Of a DNA stretch of 56,501 bases, positions 1 through 10,112 are shown piece after piece. The stretch lies in assembly GCA_022539475.1 (NCBI GenBank), contig VCMS01000411.1, forward strand, positions 1 through 56,501, given 5' to 3'. The stretch is from Gracilaria domingensis. Lineage: Eukaryota; Rhodophyta; Florideophyceae; Gracilariales; Gracilariaceae. The notes beneath the pieces are model-generated. The model had not been told where the DNA came from. It searched no databases and worked only from the letters and a program-made list of their open reading frames with translations. The translations under genes and the position numbers were made by a program. Each line of letters opens with the position of its first letter. Position 1 is the stretch's first letter.

Positions 1-800
1 TCGGTGTTTCCCAATTTTGAGATGGCTTTCACTTTTTGTTCTCTACTGATATTCCTTCGGGTGTAACCACATGCCCCGAGGTATTCAACCTCCTTCTTTA
101 GAAATTCACACTTTGAAAGCTTCCCATACAGCTTTGTGCACGAAGTTGGTCGAATACTTTTCTAATGTGTTCTACAGCTCCTCTACAGTTTTGCTGTAAA
201 TAAGAATGTCGTCGAGATATACCAGGACAAATTTATCCACATTGATCCTTCAGTACATTGTTCATTAAGCTCATGAGCTTTGCGGGGCTGCGTTGGAGGC
301 GAAAAGGAGGACAAGAAACTCAAATGACCATATCTAGTTCTGAAAGCGGTCAGGGGAATGGAGGTATCAGAGAGTCGAATTTGTGGTAGCCCCACAACTT
401 AAATCGATTTTCAAATACTTTTGCGCCACGGAGTTGTCAAAAATATCATCAATCCTTGAATAGGGTAACTATTTTGATTGGTCAACTTATTGAGGGCTCC
501 GGTAATCAATGCAAAGTCTTAGGCTCCATACCTTTTTGCTTTACGAAAAGACAGGGCACCCCAAGGGCTTGAACTAGGTCGAATAAAACCTTTTCTCCAA
601 AGTTCAGGGTGGCTTCTTTAGCTCTTTCAACTCGTTATCTACATTCGATATACGCCTCTTCTGAGGTGTTGCGTTCAGGGATAACTCCGATATGAAACTT
701 GTTCTCGGTGAGGGGTAATCCTTTTGGTTAATTTCTCTGGAAAGTAGGCCTTGTTTCTTCAAGTTAGTTTTTTGAGTTCTAGGATTATTCGCTGGTTTCA
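1..800 (-). pseudogene. Ty3/Gypsy reverse transcriptase remnant, cut by window edge
   Basis: Reading the minus strand in shifting frames gives the order of a Ty3/Gypsy reverse transcriptase. It starts with a Pro/Lys-rich entry segment ending NELKELKK, then a WG-V-FVK-like strand, a YPI-RIDDIFD-like block near 430-470, and the catalytic YLDDIL at about 203-219. A CEFLKKEVEYLGH-like palm/connection segment follows near 50-110. The reading frame breaks several times, so it is not expressed as an intact polyprotein. The RNase H and integrase would lie beyond the left edge. It belongs with the protease and gag pieces to its right, in the same orientation. The identification rests on the YLDD box and the order of surrounding motifs and is secure at the superfamily level. 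Confidence 0.85.
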
Positions 801-998
801 TAGTTTCTTCTTTTGAGCGAAGCGCCTACAAACAAATACAGTAGCTTCCTTCGATTGACTTCTTGATTGTGTTCACAGAAATTAACTCTCTTCTTCTTAA
901 TGTTTGCTTTGATGAAAATGGTTCCTGGAATTGTGAACAAAAGATATTCATTGGTTCGGTGGTTGATATAGGGGTTATATTCGTATAGCCATCTTTTC

Positions 999-1328
999 CT
1001 AAAATGACGTCATATCCGTATAATGCACATATTGCAAAGCGTCTCTTTTCTCGAGTTCTTCAATCTGGATATCTACTCCATCTTCTCGGGTTTCCTGGAG
1101 CACAGTAATGGAACCGTTGGCCATTCGGCCTTCATAACTAGTGTCAATGGTTGGGATCTTCATGCTTTTGCAGATGGCTTGGAAAAAATAACTGATTTCG
1201 GAACCGTTATCGAACAGAGCCGTACATTTTCTGCCATGATGAATACATATGCAAGGATAGTCAACAGAGGGGGTTTCAAATGGTGACGCTAAGCGTGAGG
1301 TAAGAAGTTTATGTCTTCCATTGCTCAA
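999..1328 (-). pseudogene. Retropepsin (aspartic protease) fragment of Ty3/Gypsy element
   Basis: The 109-codon minus-strand frame contains ALFDNGSEISYF, the active-site loop of a retroviral-type aspartic protease (usually DTGA or DSGA; here DNGS). A conserved Ile/Val-rich strand precedes it. In the element the protease would mature the Gag-Pol polyprotein inside the virus-like particle. It sits between gag (1474-2399) and reverse transcriptase (1-800) in the expected 5'-gag-PR-RT order on the minus strand. The substituted active-site Thr/Ser and the broken frames on both sides indicate decay. Confidence 0.75.
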
Positions 1329-1473
1329 TATTTTTTCTGGGTACGATGTTTATCTGCAGATTCAATGGGTACGGGGTTTGCTGGCTTAGTCAATGGTTGC
1401 GTTTCGATGGAATTCAGTGGGGTGCAATGGTGGTCCGGTGGAACTGACGTGGGTTCTTCAGATGACCCTGGAG

Positions 1474-2399
1474 TCAGTTCCTCTGGGAGTTTTTTGGGCA
1501 CTGTTTATCGCGTGCCATGTGTCCAGGTTGTCGACAGCGGAAACAGAGTCCCAACTTTCGACAGTTCTCGCGCTCTTCCTTGGTTAACTTCTTCAGCTTC
1601 ATATTTCCAATATCCATGGGTACCGGTCCTTGAGATGATCCAGAGCCGCCAGGTTGCCTGCCAAATCGCGCCTGTCCACCCCTTCGGAAAGCAGATTCCA
1701 CCCGCTCAGCGTCTTTCATGGCATCAGTCAAAGATTTGTACTCATTGGTGCAAAGCTCTTTCCAGATGTAACTTTTCAAGCCTCTGGTATATCTGTCGAT
1801 TTGCTCTTCCATACTGATGTTGGGGATTTCAGCACAATCTTGAGGAAGTCTTCATTGAACTGTTGAACATCTTTGTACTGCTTCCACTTGCTTAGTTTGT
1901 CCCGAGCAAGTTTCTCTTTGTTGACAATAGTAAATCGTTTCTGAAGATGTTCAAAGAGTTCCTCAAGGGTTGCAGCTCCAGTCCATTTCTTTGCTGGGCG
2001 AGATACCACTCATGAGCAGCTCCACTGATGTAACTAAGCGCATCGTTAATGCTTTGTCGTCGGGGTTCCATCAAGATAATTGCGAATATGAGTGATCCAA
2101 CTGTCAATGTTTTGCTTTCCAGTGAACGTTGGGGGCTTGTTGATCTTTGGATTCGTGGCTGGGCTGTCCTTATTGGCTAGGACACTGAGTGAGGTCTCGA
2201 GAGCGGATATCTTCGTTTGCGCTTCTTGCTTCAACAATTCCATCTGAGCCCGTGTTTCATCAAGCGCGCGAGCCATGCTTTGGATCATTTGGCCTGCACG
2301 CACCTGTGGGGGTGTGCCTGGGTTGCCTTGAGGGGTCGTCATGGTATAAGCTGCGCGAACGGAGAACCTTTGAAATTGCTCAAATCGGGGGTTGCCCAA
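1474..2399 (-). pseudogene. Ty3/Gypsy gag with CCHC zinc knuckle, frameshifted
   Basis: Four overlapping minus-strand frames together form one Gag. They start near 2399 or 2342 (MTTPQGNPG) with a short coiled segment. A capsid-like part follows (FTGKQNIDSWITHI, then an AHEWYLAQQ-like block and WTGAATLEELFEHLQKRF). A DRYTRGLKSYIWKEL block comes next, and the end is a zinc knuckle, CFRCRQPGHMARDKQC (C-x2-C-x4-H-x4-C pattern). These are typical Ty3/Gypsy Gag features; the protein packages the element RNA. At least three frameshifts interrupt it. A PMDIGNM motif precedes the knuckle. No LTR or primer-binding site could be assigned upstream (to the right). Confidence 0.85.
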
Positions 2400-2490
2400 A
2401 TAAATTGTCTAATTTTTCGAAAAGTGCAAATCAAGCCTCGCGCTGGCACTTTTAAAAAATTGCAATTTGCAGGTTGCAGACAAGCAGTGC

Positions 2491-2562
2491 CGCGCGCCTG
2501 GCCTAGTGGGTAGGCGGCGCCGGTGCAATTTCAGAGGTTCTAGGTTCGATTCCCTTCGCTGT
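2491..2562 (+). repeat. tRNA-like pol III promoter region, probable SINE head
   Basis: An A-box match (TGGCCTAGTGGG, 2499-2510) and a perfect B-box (GGTTCGATTCC, 2543-2553) are 33 nt apart, normal spacing for a type 2 RNA polymerase III promoter. The D-arm GCC-TAGTGGGTA-GGC can fold, but the T-stem and acceptor stem do not pair well. It is therefore a degenerate tRNA relative rather than a working tRNA. A tRNA-derived SINE head is the best reading. The alternative, a copied primer tRNA beside the gag at 2399, cannot be excluded. The following 200 bases hold nothing else recognisable. Confidence 0.45.
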
Positions 2563-2779
2563 AAGTTGCAATTGCAGCCGGAGTGGTTCAATTAAGGTTT
2601 CTTCAGTTCAATTACAAAGCGTCAAGCGACTGGGAAGATAGTAAGCCTGTACGGCGACTTCTCCCTTGACAATGCTAAGTAATACGAACGTAGCGGAAAC
2701 TGGAACACAACCACAAACGGTAGCTTAAAGGGTAGAACAACCGATTCTTGGAAACTTTTGTCAACACAAGGTGTTTACG

Positions 2780-3040
2780 TTATAATTTACTTGAAATAAC
2801 GCTGTTGACGTCGGTTTCCTTGTTGACAGCTGCTTGGTGCTTGCGTCCACCTCGGTGATCCTCGTAATGCTTCCAATTATTGAACGAGAGTATACCACAT
2901 TCGTAACAGCCCGGTGGGGAGCGCTTGTTCTGGAGCTTGTTGCGGTGTCGGCTACCAGACAAATGTTCGCGAAGTTGCACTCGGCTATTGAAACGGAGTT
3001 CACAGTCGTCACACCTGGGGTCTTCAAGCGACGTCGAAGG
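2780..3040 (-). pseudogene. Fragment with two U1-type C2H2 zinc fingers
   Basis: One minus-strand frame encodes CDDCELRFNSRVQLREHL followed by SGSRH, a C-x2-C-x12-H-x5-H finger. About 20 residues later a second finger begins CYECGILSFNNW and ends with a His pair about five residues apart. The long His-His spacing is that of U1/matrin-type fingers, which bind RNA or structured nucleic acid. The fragment begins after SLEDPR and ends at a stop at 2780; no start codon or further domain is visible. It lies between the Gypsy remnant and unit copy 1 and is probably a displaced gene fragment. Confidence 0.5.
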
Positions 3041-3244
3041 TTACGTACACGCCGTCGCTTGATTCGATCGGTGGCCACGCGAAGGATATGGAATTAGCCG
3101 CGTCGTCTATGGAGCAGATGACGTGGAGTACCCTCCAGTACCTCGGTAACCGATACCAGCATTCTTGAAATCGGATTGCTAGTCAACAGGATTGGGTTGT
3201 CGACGAGCTGGTGACGACGGTGGTGCGTGTGTATGAGCGTGTGT

Positions 3245-3955
3245 ACTAGGTTCCAAAGGTGAACGCAGCGGAAAAGGCGTTTCGGTGGTGTTGATAGGGG
3301 TGCGCGGTGCGGCGATTGACAGGCGGTTCGGTGGATAATTTCCGTGTTGCGTATAGACGATCGCGATGAGTCGACGAGTACCGTGCGAGCGGTGATGTTT
3401 GCAGACAAGATACACTCTATAGTTTAGTGTGGTCGCCATTCTAATTGCAGATGTTGAGGGGGTGAGCCGGCAGACGTGATTCCTCAGAAGTGACAGAAGT
3501 GTTGAAGGAGAGCGCCAACTGATTGGGATTGTGGCAGAGCGTCAAGTCCCTGAGATTACCAATGTCGCCCTGAACCATGTGGTCGTGGAGGGAATGCGTG
3601 GCCCATGTTCGAGGATATATGTGAGACCTGTGAGTGACACTAGGGTCTCACACATCTGTCCCATACTCCGCTATATGTTTTGGATGCCGAGAGTTTTCCT
3701 TCATTCTTGATTGTCTTCAGATGTTTCTATTGAAGGCGCAAGTCGACGAAGACAAAGCAATGGAACAAGCTTTGCAGGAGGTTCCGAGGTTTCTTTTATG
3801 ATAAGAGCAGTAAGGAATGAAAGGAACAGAGGAAGAGTCCATGGAAGTGTTCCTGAAACGCGAAGTCATCTTTCTGCTCCACTCGAATTGAAGATGAGTT
3901 GAAGACAACCAGACCAAACACGCAGCTGTGTATCGAGGTTCTTTTGGGATCAAGT
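3245..3955 (+). pseudogene. ParB-like gene remnant (unit copy 1)
   Basis: This stretch aligns by eye with the second half of the intact ParB-like frame at 28.70-29.41 kb. Shared landmarks are the GATGTTTGCAGACAAGATAC segment near 3395 and the CATACTCCGCTATATG segment near 3662. The frame is destroyed by very frequent one- and two-base insertions. A deletion of about 27 bases near 3810 lies between two GAGCAGT direct repeats. The ParB/Srx-fold core box (DGLHRLKA in copy 2) lies upstream of recognisable homology and is lost here. The insertion-heavy pattern resembles uncorrected long-read error as much as natural decay. Confidence 0.7.
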
Positions 3956-4039
3956 TGTGACTTATACACCACGTTTGCCGCGTGTTCGGAGTCAATGGAC
4001 GAACTGCAAGTTAGAACTGCCACGACTTCCGTTCAGAAT

Positions 4040-6090
4040 CTGATTGCGGACGATGCTTCAAGGTATTATTCCGCCCCCCCGCACCAGTGATTAGCAGTCC
4101 GTGACGGAATCGAGGAAGCGATCCCGTGTGCTGCTGCTTTGCAACCTCTGCCAGTGAAGAGGGAAGCCGCGAAGAAGTGCACGAATGACGGCGTCAGTGA
4201 TGTTATAGGGAAAGTTGAATCACGGCCGAAATCGAGGTGCCATTTAGAAGAATTCTGGATATGTCTCTGAAGAAGTACATGCTGGGTCTCCGCGAGTGAA
4301 GAATTTCTGGAAGATAGAGCTTTCACTACAACAGATGAGACCTACTCTGAACATGCATGACATACCGGATGACCTGATGTCTCCACTAAATGATTACATG
4401 TGCTGAGAGGAAGGTCCGATGAAGGTTCGTTCGTGGCATTGGGAGAGGAGCGATATGCAGATAACGCAGGCGTCTGCATATTGTTGATGACGATTGAGCT
4501 TTCTTTGCTGTGACAGTTCCATCGGGTTGTCACCGTGTCGAGAAAGATGTCTGCGTCAGACGATCATCAAGATACAGGGGGTATTTGATGACGAGTTATC
4601 CTACAGCTCTTGTCCGTTAATCTGAGTGACGCACGGACATGTTAGATGGCAGACCCATGTGTATGGCTTCGCACCGACCCATCATGTGTCGCGGGTATGC
4701 GCAGGTTGGATTGCTATGTGCATGGAATGGCAGGGAAAGAACGTAATTGAGCACAAAGGACCCCTGGCTCAAGAGTCATTCAAGTTGTGCCGAGGGACAT
4801 GAGGGTCGGAGGTCTGCTCAAGTGTCTCGATATTCGTCAGTAGATGTTCAGCCATCTGTCTTTGTGGAGACGTCTGTTCAAGGGCTGATACATTCGCTAC
4901 GGGTCGGATGTACATTTGGTAATGCAGTATCTCGTCACTCGGCGCCGATCTACGGTATGGATGATGAAGAGGTCTGTGGTGTTGCTTGTCGATAGGAGCT
5001 GACGATATTTTTGGGCACAATGGTTCTTTCGCGCTCGAATGCAAGCTGAGCTAAGGCAAATGGATATGCTCTGGTGATGGCTTTTTGCGACGGATAAATG
5101 TGGTCTCCTAAATGGTAGGAGTTGGTCGGTTCGGTGAAGTTCGGAGATGTGTCGGGGAGTTGGTGGACTTCCTTCGAGATATGTAGTAGGAGCGATGTCC
5201 GGATATACGGACGGAGTTAGGAACAGAGAGTCGTTGTTCAATATTATCAACGATGATGAAGGATGGAAGGACGGTAGCTTGATGGACCATTTGAGGGTGA
5301 TGAGATGATGTCGAACACGTTGGTGGTCGGTGAGAAAGCCGGAGGGATGATGAGGTGAGCTCAGGTGGGTTTAAGGTCGCGTGTCTTTACTTGATGTTTC
5401 GAATGGTACTAATTGCTGGCGGCTTTGGGACTATGGGACAATGAAAGGGAAGCTGTGAAGATGTACACTCCGAAAACTGGTGGTCGATTTCTGGGGACGA
5501 CGAGAAAGTGCAAGCGCCAGACGCTGCACACCGACTTCAGTGGTCTGGTTACGAAGGAAACAATGAATACTGGCAACCCCGGATACTTTGGTAATGGCCT
5601 CTGGAAAGAGGGCTTTCCTCTCTGGGTAAGCGCTGGAAGCCATCACCTGGTGGGGATGAACACCAACAGTTGCGAGTGATGTCGGAGGTGTATCCAGCCG
5701 AAGAAGATAATCATCCACCGTACTCTGTATTCGTGGGCCGTGGTGATGTGACACATGCTGGAGCAAGTGGGAAGGACAAGGTGGATAGGCCCCGAGTCTA
5801 TGGATTTGCTGGTTAGATACCACATGTACATGGTACCAGAGGGCTACGCACTACCTGATGCTGTTCATCGGGTGCGGGATTTCCGCCCCACGTTTGTCAA
5901 TGGTGACGAGGAGGAGGAGGCGGAGGATGAACTGTTGTCCGATAAGGAGGGTGGGGCGGTTGACATGGACGAAGACCAAGTGGTCGTGGAGATTGGTGTG
6001 GAAGCGGACGCCGGTAGAATTGAAGTGCTCGAGAGTAGTAGTGATGACGATTTGCCAATAATGAGGCTGCGAGCGCCTCGAAGTGGATGA
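4040..6090 (+). pseudogene. DSBH dioxygenase-like gene remnant (unit copy 1)
   Basis: Homologous throughout to the gene at 29.53-31.43 kb. From 4040 to about 5410 it is riddled with small insertions. From about 5413 it becomes nearly identical to copy 2 and is open in long pieces (5413-5679, then 5755-6090). The metal-site HTD is readable at about 5529-5537, and the second histidine (GDVTHAGA-type) lies near 5755. An acidic tail with DEEEEAEDE-like runs ends at 6090. Broken here, but useful for the consensus because its lesions differ from those in copies 2 and 3. Confidence 0.75.
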
Positions 6091-6425
6091 GAATGAGATG
6101 TTTAGTAATTATGTGTGTCTTGCGAGTATTAAGAGTAGTATACTATTACAAGGCTATACATATGAACATAGAAAAGGTGCGGCAGGCTGGTAATTGAACA
6201 AATGTCAAACGTCTTTGGTCCAGTTGCGTCTAATTGCAACATGCCAAATGCTCGGTATCGTTAACATCATTGGTGGCACCAGTCAATTGGCAATTGAACA
6301 TGTAGCGTCCTAACATTTCTGAAACTGCACTTGAGGTTGCTTTTAAGAGAAGTATGAAACTGAGAAGTCTATACAGTTCCTGTCTATGCGGTACTTGTGG
6401 CAGTATGGTGACTGTATCAGGAAAA

Positions 6426-7265
6426 ATGGCAGAGGAACAGAGAGACTTGGCGGAAATTTCACCAAATACCTTGTCTAAGTTCATATATGCCAATGGTTAC
6501 GGTATATTAAGTTCCGTTGATGGAACGTTGAGAAGAGAAGGAGAGTCAATTCCAGAAGAAGTTGTGAAGTGTATGAAGTTCATTGACGAACGTGTTGGTT
6601 TCTGACTTGTCACAGGGGGTGATGTGGGCGACGTGGAGGGGAAAATGGAAGGACTCGGAGACAATAAGTTTGGTGTCTCGGCGAATCATGGAGCTTTCCT
6701 CCGTTTCTCTGACGAGAGGGAAATTAAGGCTGCATTCAATGATCACACCCTTGACCACACTGTTGACGGACTACTGTTCCTGGCAAGGGATTTGAATAGG
6801 AGGCATGGTATTGTGAACGATGATGAGAAGGGGTTCGTTGAGACCAGAAGTGATAGTGGCCTTCCCAATTTCGTGTACAAAAAACTGTGGCAGTGGAGAG
6901 AAGAAGTACATTCTGCTATTGGGGAATTGTTGCAGAAGATGAATGCGTTTTTTATCTATCCCGGCGATAAAAGTTGCGAAATTATGGACAAGCGATAGAC
7001 AAAAGGAAGCGGAGGAACAAATCTTGTGGATAATGAACCGAGATTTATTGATACGGATGACGTTGTGAAGTTCGGAAGTGCTATAAGCAACGTTCCTTTG
7101 CATGAGGTAGGCGTGTACGGCGTACACGTCAAAGAAGATTGTATCCCAGGTGGAGTACACAACCTGTTCGAAAGCGTGGAGGATGTAAATTCCACAATTA
7201 TGCTGGTGGCTCTGTTGTACGGCTACGAGGAAAAGGAGCATGATAAAAACCACCATGAATCATAA
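6426..7265 (+). pseudogene. Inactive HAD-phosphatase paralogue (HAD1), copy 1, two nonsense codons
   Basis: Starts at MAEEQRDL by comparison with copy 2; 280 codons with in-frame stops at 6603-6605 (TGA; Gly in copy 3) and 6996-6998 (TAG; Tyr in copy 3). Homologous to the convergent HAD2 gene at 7318-8268, with the same layout: motif I region, threonine motif (LVTGGD), a cap domain, and a C-terminal FGSA-x2-DGPLHE block. Motif I reads SSVDGTL where the active family has DxDGT, so the nucleophilic aspartate is serine; phosphatase activity is not expected. The gene ends about 50 bases from the end of HAD2, tail to tail. Confidence 0.85.
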
Positions 7266-7320
7266 AAGGGTATTGAGATATATACGACTCTTTTATTACT
7301 GAGATCTCATATCCTAGCTA
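7262..7320. terminator. Convergent 3' ends and polyadenylation region between the HAD genes
   Basis: Only about 50 bases separate the two convergent stops. They contain CATAAAAGG on the plus strand and AATAAAAG on the minus strand (plus-strand complement CTTTTATT at about 7290), usable as polyadenylation signals in each direction. A GAGATATATA/GAGATCTCATAT near-repeat follows. The arrangement is kept in copies 2 (32.60-32.66 kb) and 3 (53.39-53.45 kb). Overlapping antisense transcripts are likely, as inference from spacing. Confidence 0.45.
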
Positions 7321-8268
7321 AGTATTACAGGCATCGTAGCACTTGAAACAAATTCCAAGAGCATTTCTAAACCATTGAAACTTGCATTTTGTGTACCAGT
7401 ACAGTTCTGCCACCCTTCTGATGGTCTCATGCACGTCCTCCACCCCATCAACAAGATATGTTACCGCTGCTGGAGGGTCGTCTCCCTTCACATGAACCGC
7501 CAGGGTTGCCATTTCATATAGAGGGCCATCATTGGAAGCATTCCCGAAAGCAACGATTAAATGTGTGTCGAACTGGGGGTCGTTTTCAACCAAGGCTAGC
7601 GCCCCACTATTTTTCGTGAAACGAATGTCCCCTATGTCACAGTTTTCATCTTGAGGGTACGCAACCAGGTTCGGAAAGGATGTCAACACTTTTGAAATAC
7701 CGGAGTTAACTTCTGTTTTCCACTTCGACAGTCCATTGTACGTGAAGTTAGGGAGTCCACTGTCTTTTCTAGCGCTCACAACTGCTTGTTGACGCTCTTC
7801 CTGAAGTCCGTGCGATTCATTTAAGGAGAGTGCAAGTCTCTCAAGTTCGGCTGCACATCTTTCGTAACCTTCCCTGTCAAGGTCCTGATCAATTTCAGTA
7901 CCATTGGATAATCTCACCCGTGCGCCTTGGTTTCCAGAGATGCCAAAAGTGTAGCCACCCAGGTGCTCCATGAAACTCTCGGCATCCTCTATATCTCGCC
8001 CAGTAGCAATTCCGAAACCAACGCGTGCGTTGATGTACTTCATGCATTTGACTGTTTCGGCAGGAATGTTCTCCCCAGCTCTTTTCAGAGTACCGTCAAC
8101 ATCACTAATCACGGCGTAGCCATTTTCGAATATTTCGTTAGCCAGCTGCTGAGGAGTTACTTCTTGGGCTCTAACTTCCGAGTTATACATGTTTTGAAAG
8201 CTTTCGAAAGGGTTCTTTTTGCATATGGGTGTGGGTATACGAATGAGAAGGATGTGATTGATGTTCAC
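7318..8268 (-). CDS. HAD-superfamily phosphatase (HAD2), copy 1
   Basis: A 316-residue frame; the conserved part may start at MYNSEV (8190), the preceding 26 residues being hydrophobic/basic. Motif I is ISDVDGTL, with both catalytic aspartates. Motif II is IATGRD. A C2-type cap follows (FGISGNQGARV onward), and the C-terminal motif is FGNASNDGPLYEMA, which supplies the last Mg-binding Asp. This matches type II HAD sugar- or glycerate-phosphate phosphatases (sucrose-phosphatase/Cof-like); the substrate is unknown. HAD1 converges on it from the left and is its paralogue. This is one of two uninterrupted HAD2 copies. No introns and no clear targeting signal. Confidence 0.85.
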   Translation of the reverse strand: MNINHILLIRIPTPICKKNPFESFQNMYNSEVRAQEVTPQQLANEIFENGYAVISDVDGTLKRAGENIPAETVKCMKYINARVGFGIATGRDIEDAESFMEHLGGYTFGISGNQGARVRLSNGTEIDQDLDREGYERCAAELERLALSLNESHGLQEERQQAVVSARKDSGLPNFTYNGLSKWKTEVNSGISKVLTSFPNLVAYPQDENCDIGDIRFTKNSGALALVENDPQFDTHLIVAFGNASNDGPLYEMATLAVHVKGDDPPAAVTYLVDGVEDVHETIRRVAELYWYTKCKFQWFRNALGICFKCYDACNT

Positions 8269-8817
8269 AAGGTGTTTCGTAGTCTAAAAAGAGTCTAAGA
8301 ACGACCATATACGGGTATTGTAGTACTGTTTTAAAACGTTACTAGGAGGAGAAGTTTTTGCATCGATTTGAAGTAAAGAAAGGATGATTTAGTCATAAAT
8401 TATATGTACGGGTTCAAGTGGGTAAAGAAAACTGTAAATATCTTTAACATGAGCTTAGAAATCAAGAAGAGTAAAACAACCTCCATTACGGGTTGAAACC
8501 CATAAAAGGTTTACCTTACTTTATACGGGTGCCCCAAGTAATGCAAACGCTTAGTTCTTCAGAAATATCACAATTTTTGTACTTGTTTCGTTACTAGTAT
8601 CGTGCACTTTAATGATATGGAATGACCATTTTCTATCTAGCAAAATCTTAGCGAAGTATTAGTGATAACGGATGTAGGATTTAAAGGGGCATATTTGAAC
8701 CACAGAAGGACGAACAATATAAGTAATGTAATAGGAACAGGTCATTTCGATAAAGTAACTTTTATGTTTAACTATCTCTAAAAGGTTTACAACACCGAAA
8801 AGTCATGTGTTCTAACC
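8269..8817. other. AT-rich spacer between HAD2 and reductase gene, no gene seen
   Basis: About 550 bases without a credible frame. It should hold the promoter of HAD2 (minus, reading left) and the 3' region of the reductase (minus, ending at 8818). A short hairpin GGGTTGAAACCC lies near 8493. The sequence is retained in all three copies; copy 2 differs near 34.12 kb by about 20 extra bases (CTTCGTCCCCACATCAATAA). No transposon ends seen. Confidence 0.4.
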
Positions 8818-9720
8818 TCAAAGCTGGGGGAATGGGGAGGGGGATAACTTTTCCTTAACAACGTTGACGTAGTTTGTATGAAAAGGAGCGGGGTCACCGC
8901 CTACAATGTTTCTTTCTTGGCCGGAAAAGTCGTAGAAGTACGCGTTCCTAAACTGAAAGTCGGAGAAAGAAGTAGGGAAGCCAACGAGAGTTTTTCCATA
9001 TGCAAGAAGTCGCCCAACGGTCTCTTCCAGGTTGAAAGTAGTACCTGTCTTAAGCGAAACTATCTTCAACAGCTCTTTCATTATTGTGAGCACAACCGTA
9101 CTGCACTCCGTAGCGACTACGTCCATAGGAATGAAACCTCTTGAGGCCCCGACGATGTTGAACGCTGATAGCCACACGAGCTTCTCATAATAGCTTACGA
9201 GAAATGTGTCTTCGTCGACAACCCCGCAAGTGAGACCCATAGACCTAAACCTGTCTGCAACGTTGGAGGCCCACTTTCCTGTTGCGACAGTGAGACCATC
9301 CGGACTTTGAGGAGTGACACCATCCTGCGGAGCTGCGTTTCTTGAGGGGACACCAACGTATAGGACAACTTTTGAACATTTGTCCACACCGAGCTTCGAA
9401 ACCAATGGTATGATGTCTCCATTCTGGAAGAAAACGAGATTCTCTCTGAGCGAATAAGGGCAAGCCTGAATTACGGTCTCCAGGGTGTTCGTTCTTCCAC
9501 AAACTAGTATCGGTACATCAGAAAGATGAGAGGTAGCAGCCATGCTGCAGAATTCGTGTGCGGAAATGACCGTATCTTCTTCGTTCGCCAGCATGGTACC
9601 TATACGCCCCCTTCCAACAATAACGGCCCGAGTCCTTCGGGCGGGAGATGAGGCCTGAGGGACGTCAGAGTATCTGGGACTCGGAGGCGGAGTGGGAGGC
9701 CTGTCGGACTGGGAGTTCAT
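8818..9720 (-). CDS. Ketopantoate-reductase-like dehydrogenase, copy 1
   Basis: A 300-residue protein from MNSQSDRPP, the usual length for PanE/ApbA-type 2-dehydropantoate 2-reductases. After a Pro/Ser-rich leader comes a Rossmann entry AVIVGRGRIGTML (G-x-G-x-x-G). A FFQNGDI segment corresponds to the family FVQNG motif. In the second domain YYEKLVWLSAFNIVGA holds the family's catalytic Lys with following Asn. The predicted reaction is NADPH-dependent reduction of a 2-oxo acid; the exact substrate is unproven. The frame stays open for 67 more codons upstream (to 9921) in this copy, so a longer N-terminus or targeting peptide is possible; I prefer 9720 because it gives the family length. Copy 3 is also intact. 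Confidence 0.8.
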   Translation of the reverse strand: MNSQSDRPPTPPPSPRYSDVPQASSPARRTRAVIVGRGRIGTMLANEEDTVISAHEFCSMAATSHLSDVPILVCGRTNTLETVIQACPYSLRENLVFFQNGDIIPLVSKLGVDKCSKVVLYVGVPSRNAAPQDGVTPQSPDGLTVATGKWASNVADRFRSMGLTCGVVDEDTFLVSYYEKLVWLSAFNIVGASRGFIPMDVVATECSTVVLTIMKELLKIVSLKTGTTFNLEETVGRLLAYGKTLVGFPTSFSDFQFRNAYFYDFSGQERNIVGGDPAPFHTNYVNVVKEKLSPSPFPQL

Positions 9721-10112
9721 TGCAAGTGTTCGAATGTTTTTGTGTGACGATAGAAATGGAAGATGGGGCGGAGAACTGCTGGGGTAAAGAGTGATACTTA
9801 AGTACAAACGGTTGGGAAGCGCAGAACGGGAACATGGTTCACTTTGTGAAAGTGAGCGAAATGTATGATATGTGATTGTACTGAATGAATGATAGGGCTT
9901 GTATGAGACGACAAGCCACAAAGTGTGATGATGTTTTATGAAAGGTAGGTGGAAGAGTAGAAAGTGTGCAATGAATGAAACTGATTTCGAACCTGAGTTG
10001 TAAAGTAGTTGTAAAGTACGAGTTACGGGGAGCTTGAATACAGGATGAAAGGAGCCATTTTGGCTTCATAAATGACGTGAACGGGTTTTATAGCTTCACT
10101 CGGATTGCCATA
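9721..10112. promoter_or_regulatory. Spacer upstream of reductase gene, probable divergent promoter region
   Basis: Lies between the starts of the reductase (minus) and the epimerase remnant (plus), so it should drive both. In this copy the TATA box and 5' half of the epimerase are deleted. The junction is at GCCATAATTAAAAGG (about 10108-10122). No strong TATA box is seen for the reductase. Confidence 0.35.

Noticed and set aside
2834..3097. Plus-strand 87-codon frame
   Set aside because: Antisense to the zinc-finger fragment, whose Cys/His spacing is more convincing.
6771..7256. 161-codon frame antisense to HAD1, present in all copies
   Set aside because: Mirrors the HAD1 coding sequence, has no recognisable domain, and its conservation follows from duplication.
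9721..9921. 67-codon N-terminal extension of the reductase as coding
   Set aside because: Open in copies 1 to 3 but the MNSQSD start gives the normal family length and the upstream part has no clear transit-peptide pattern; left as uncertain.
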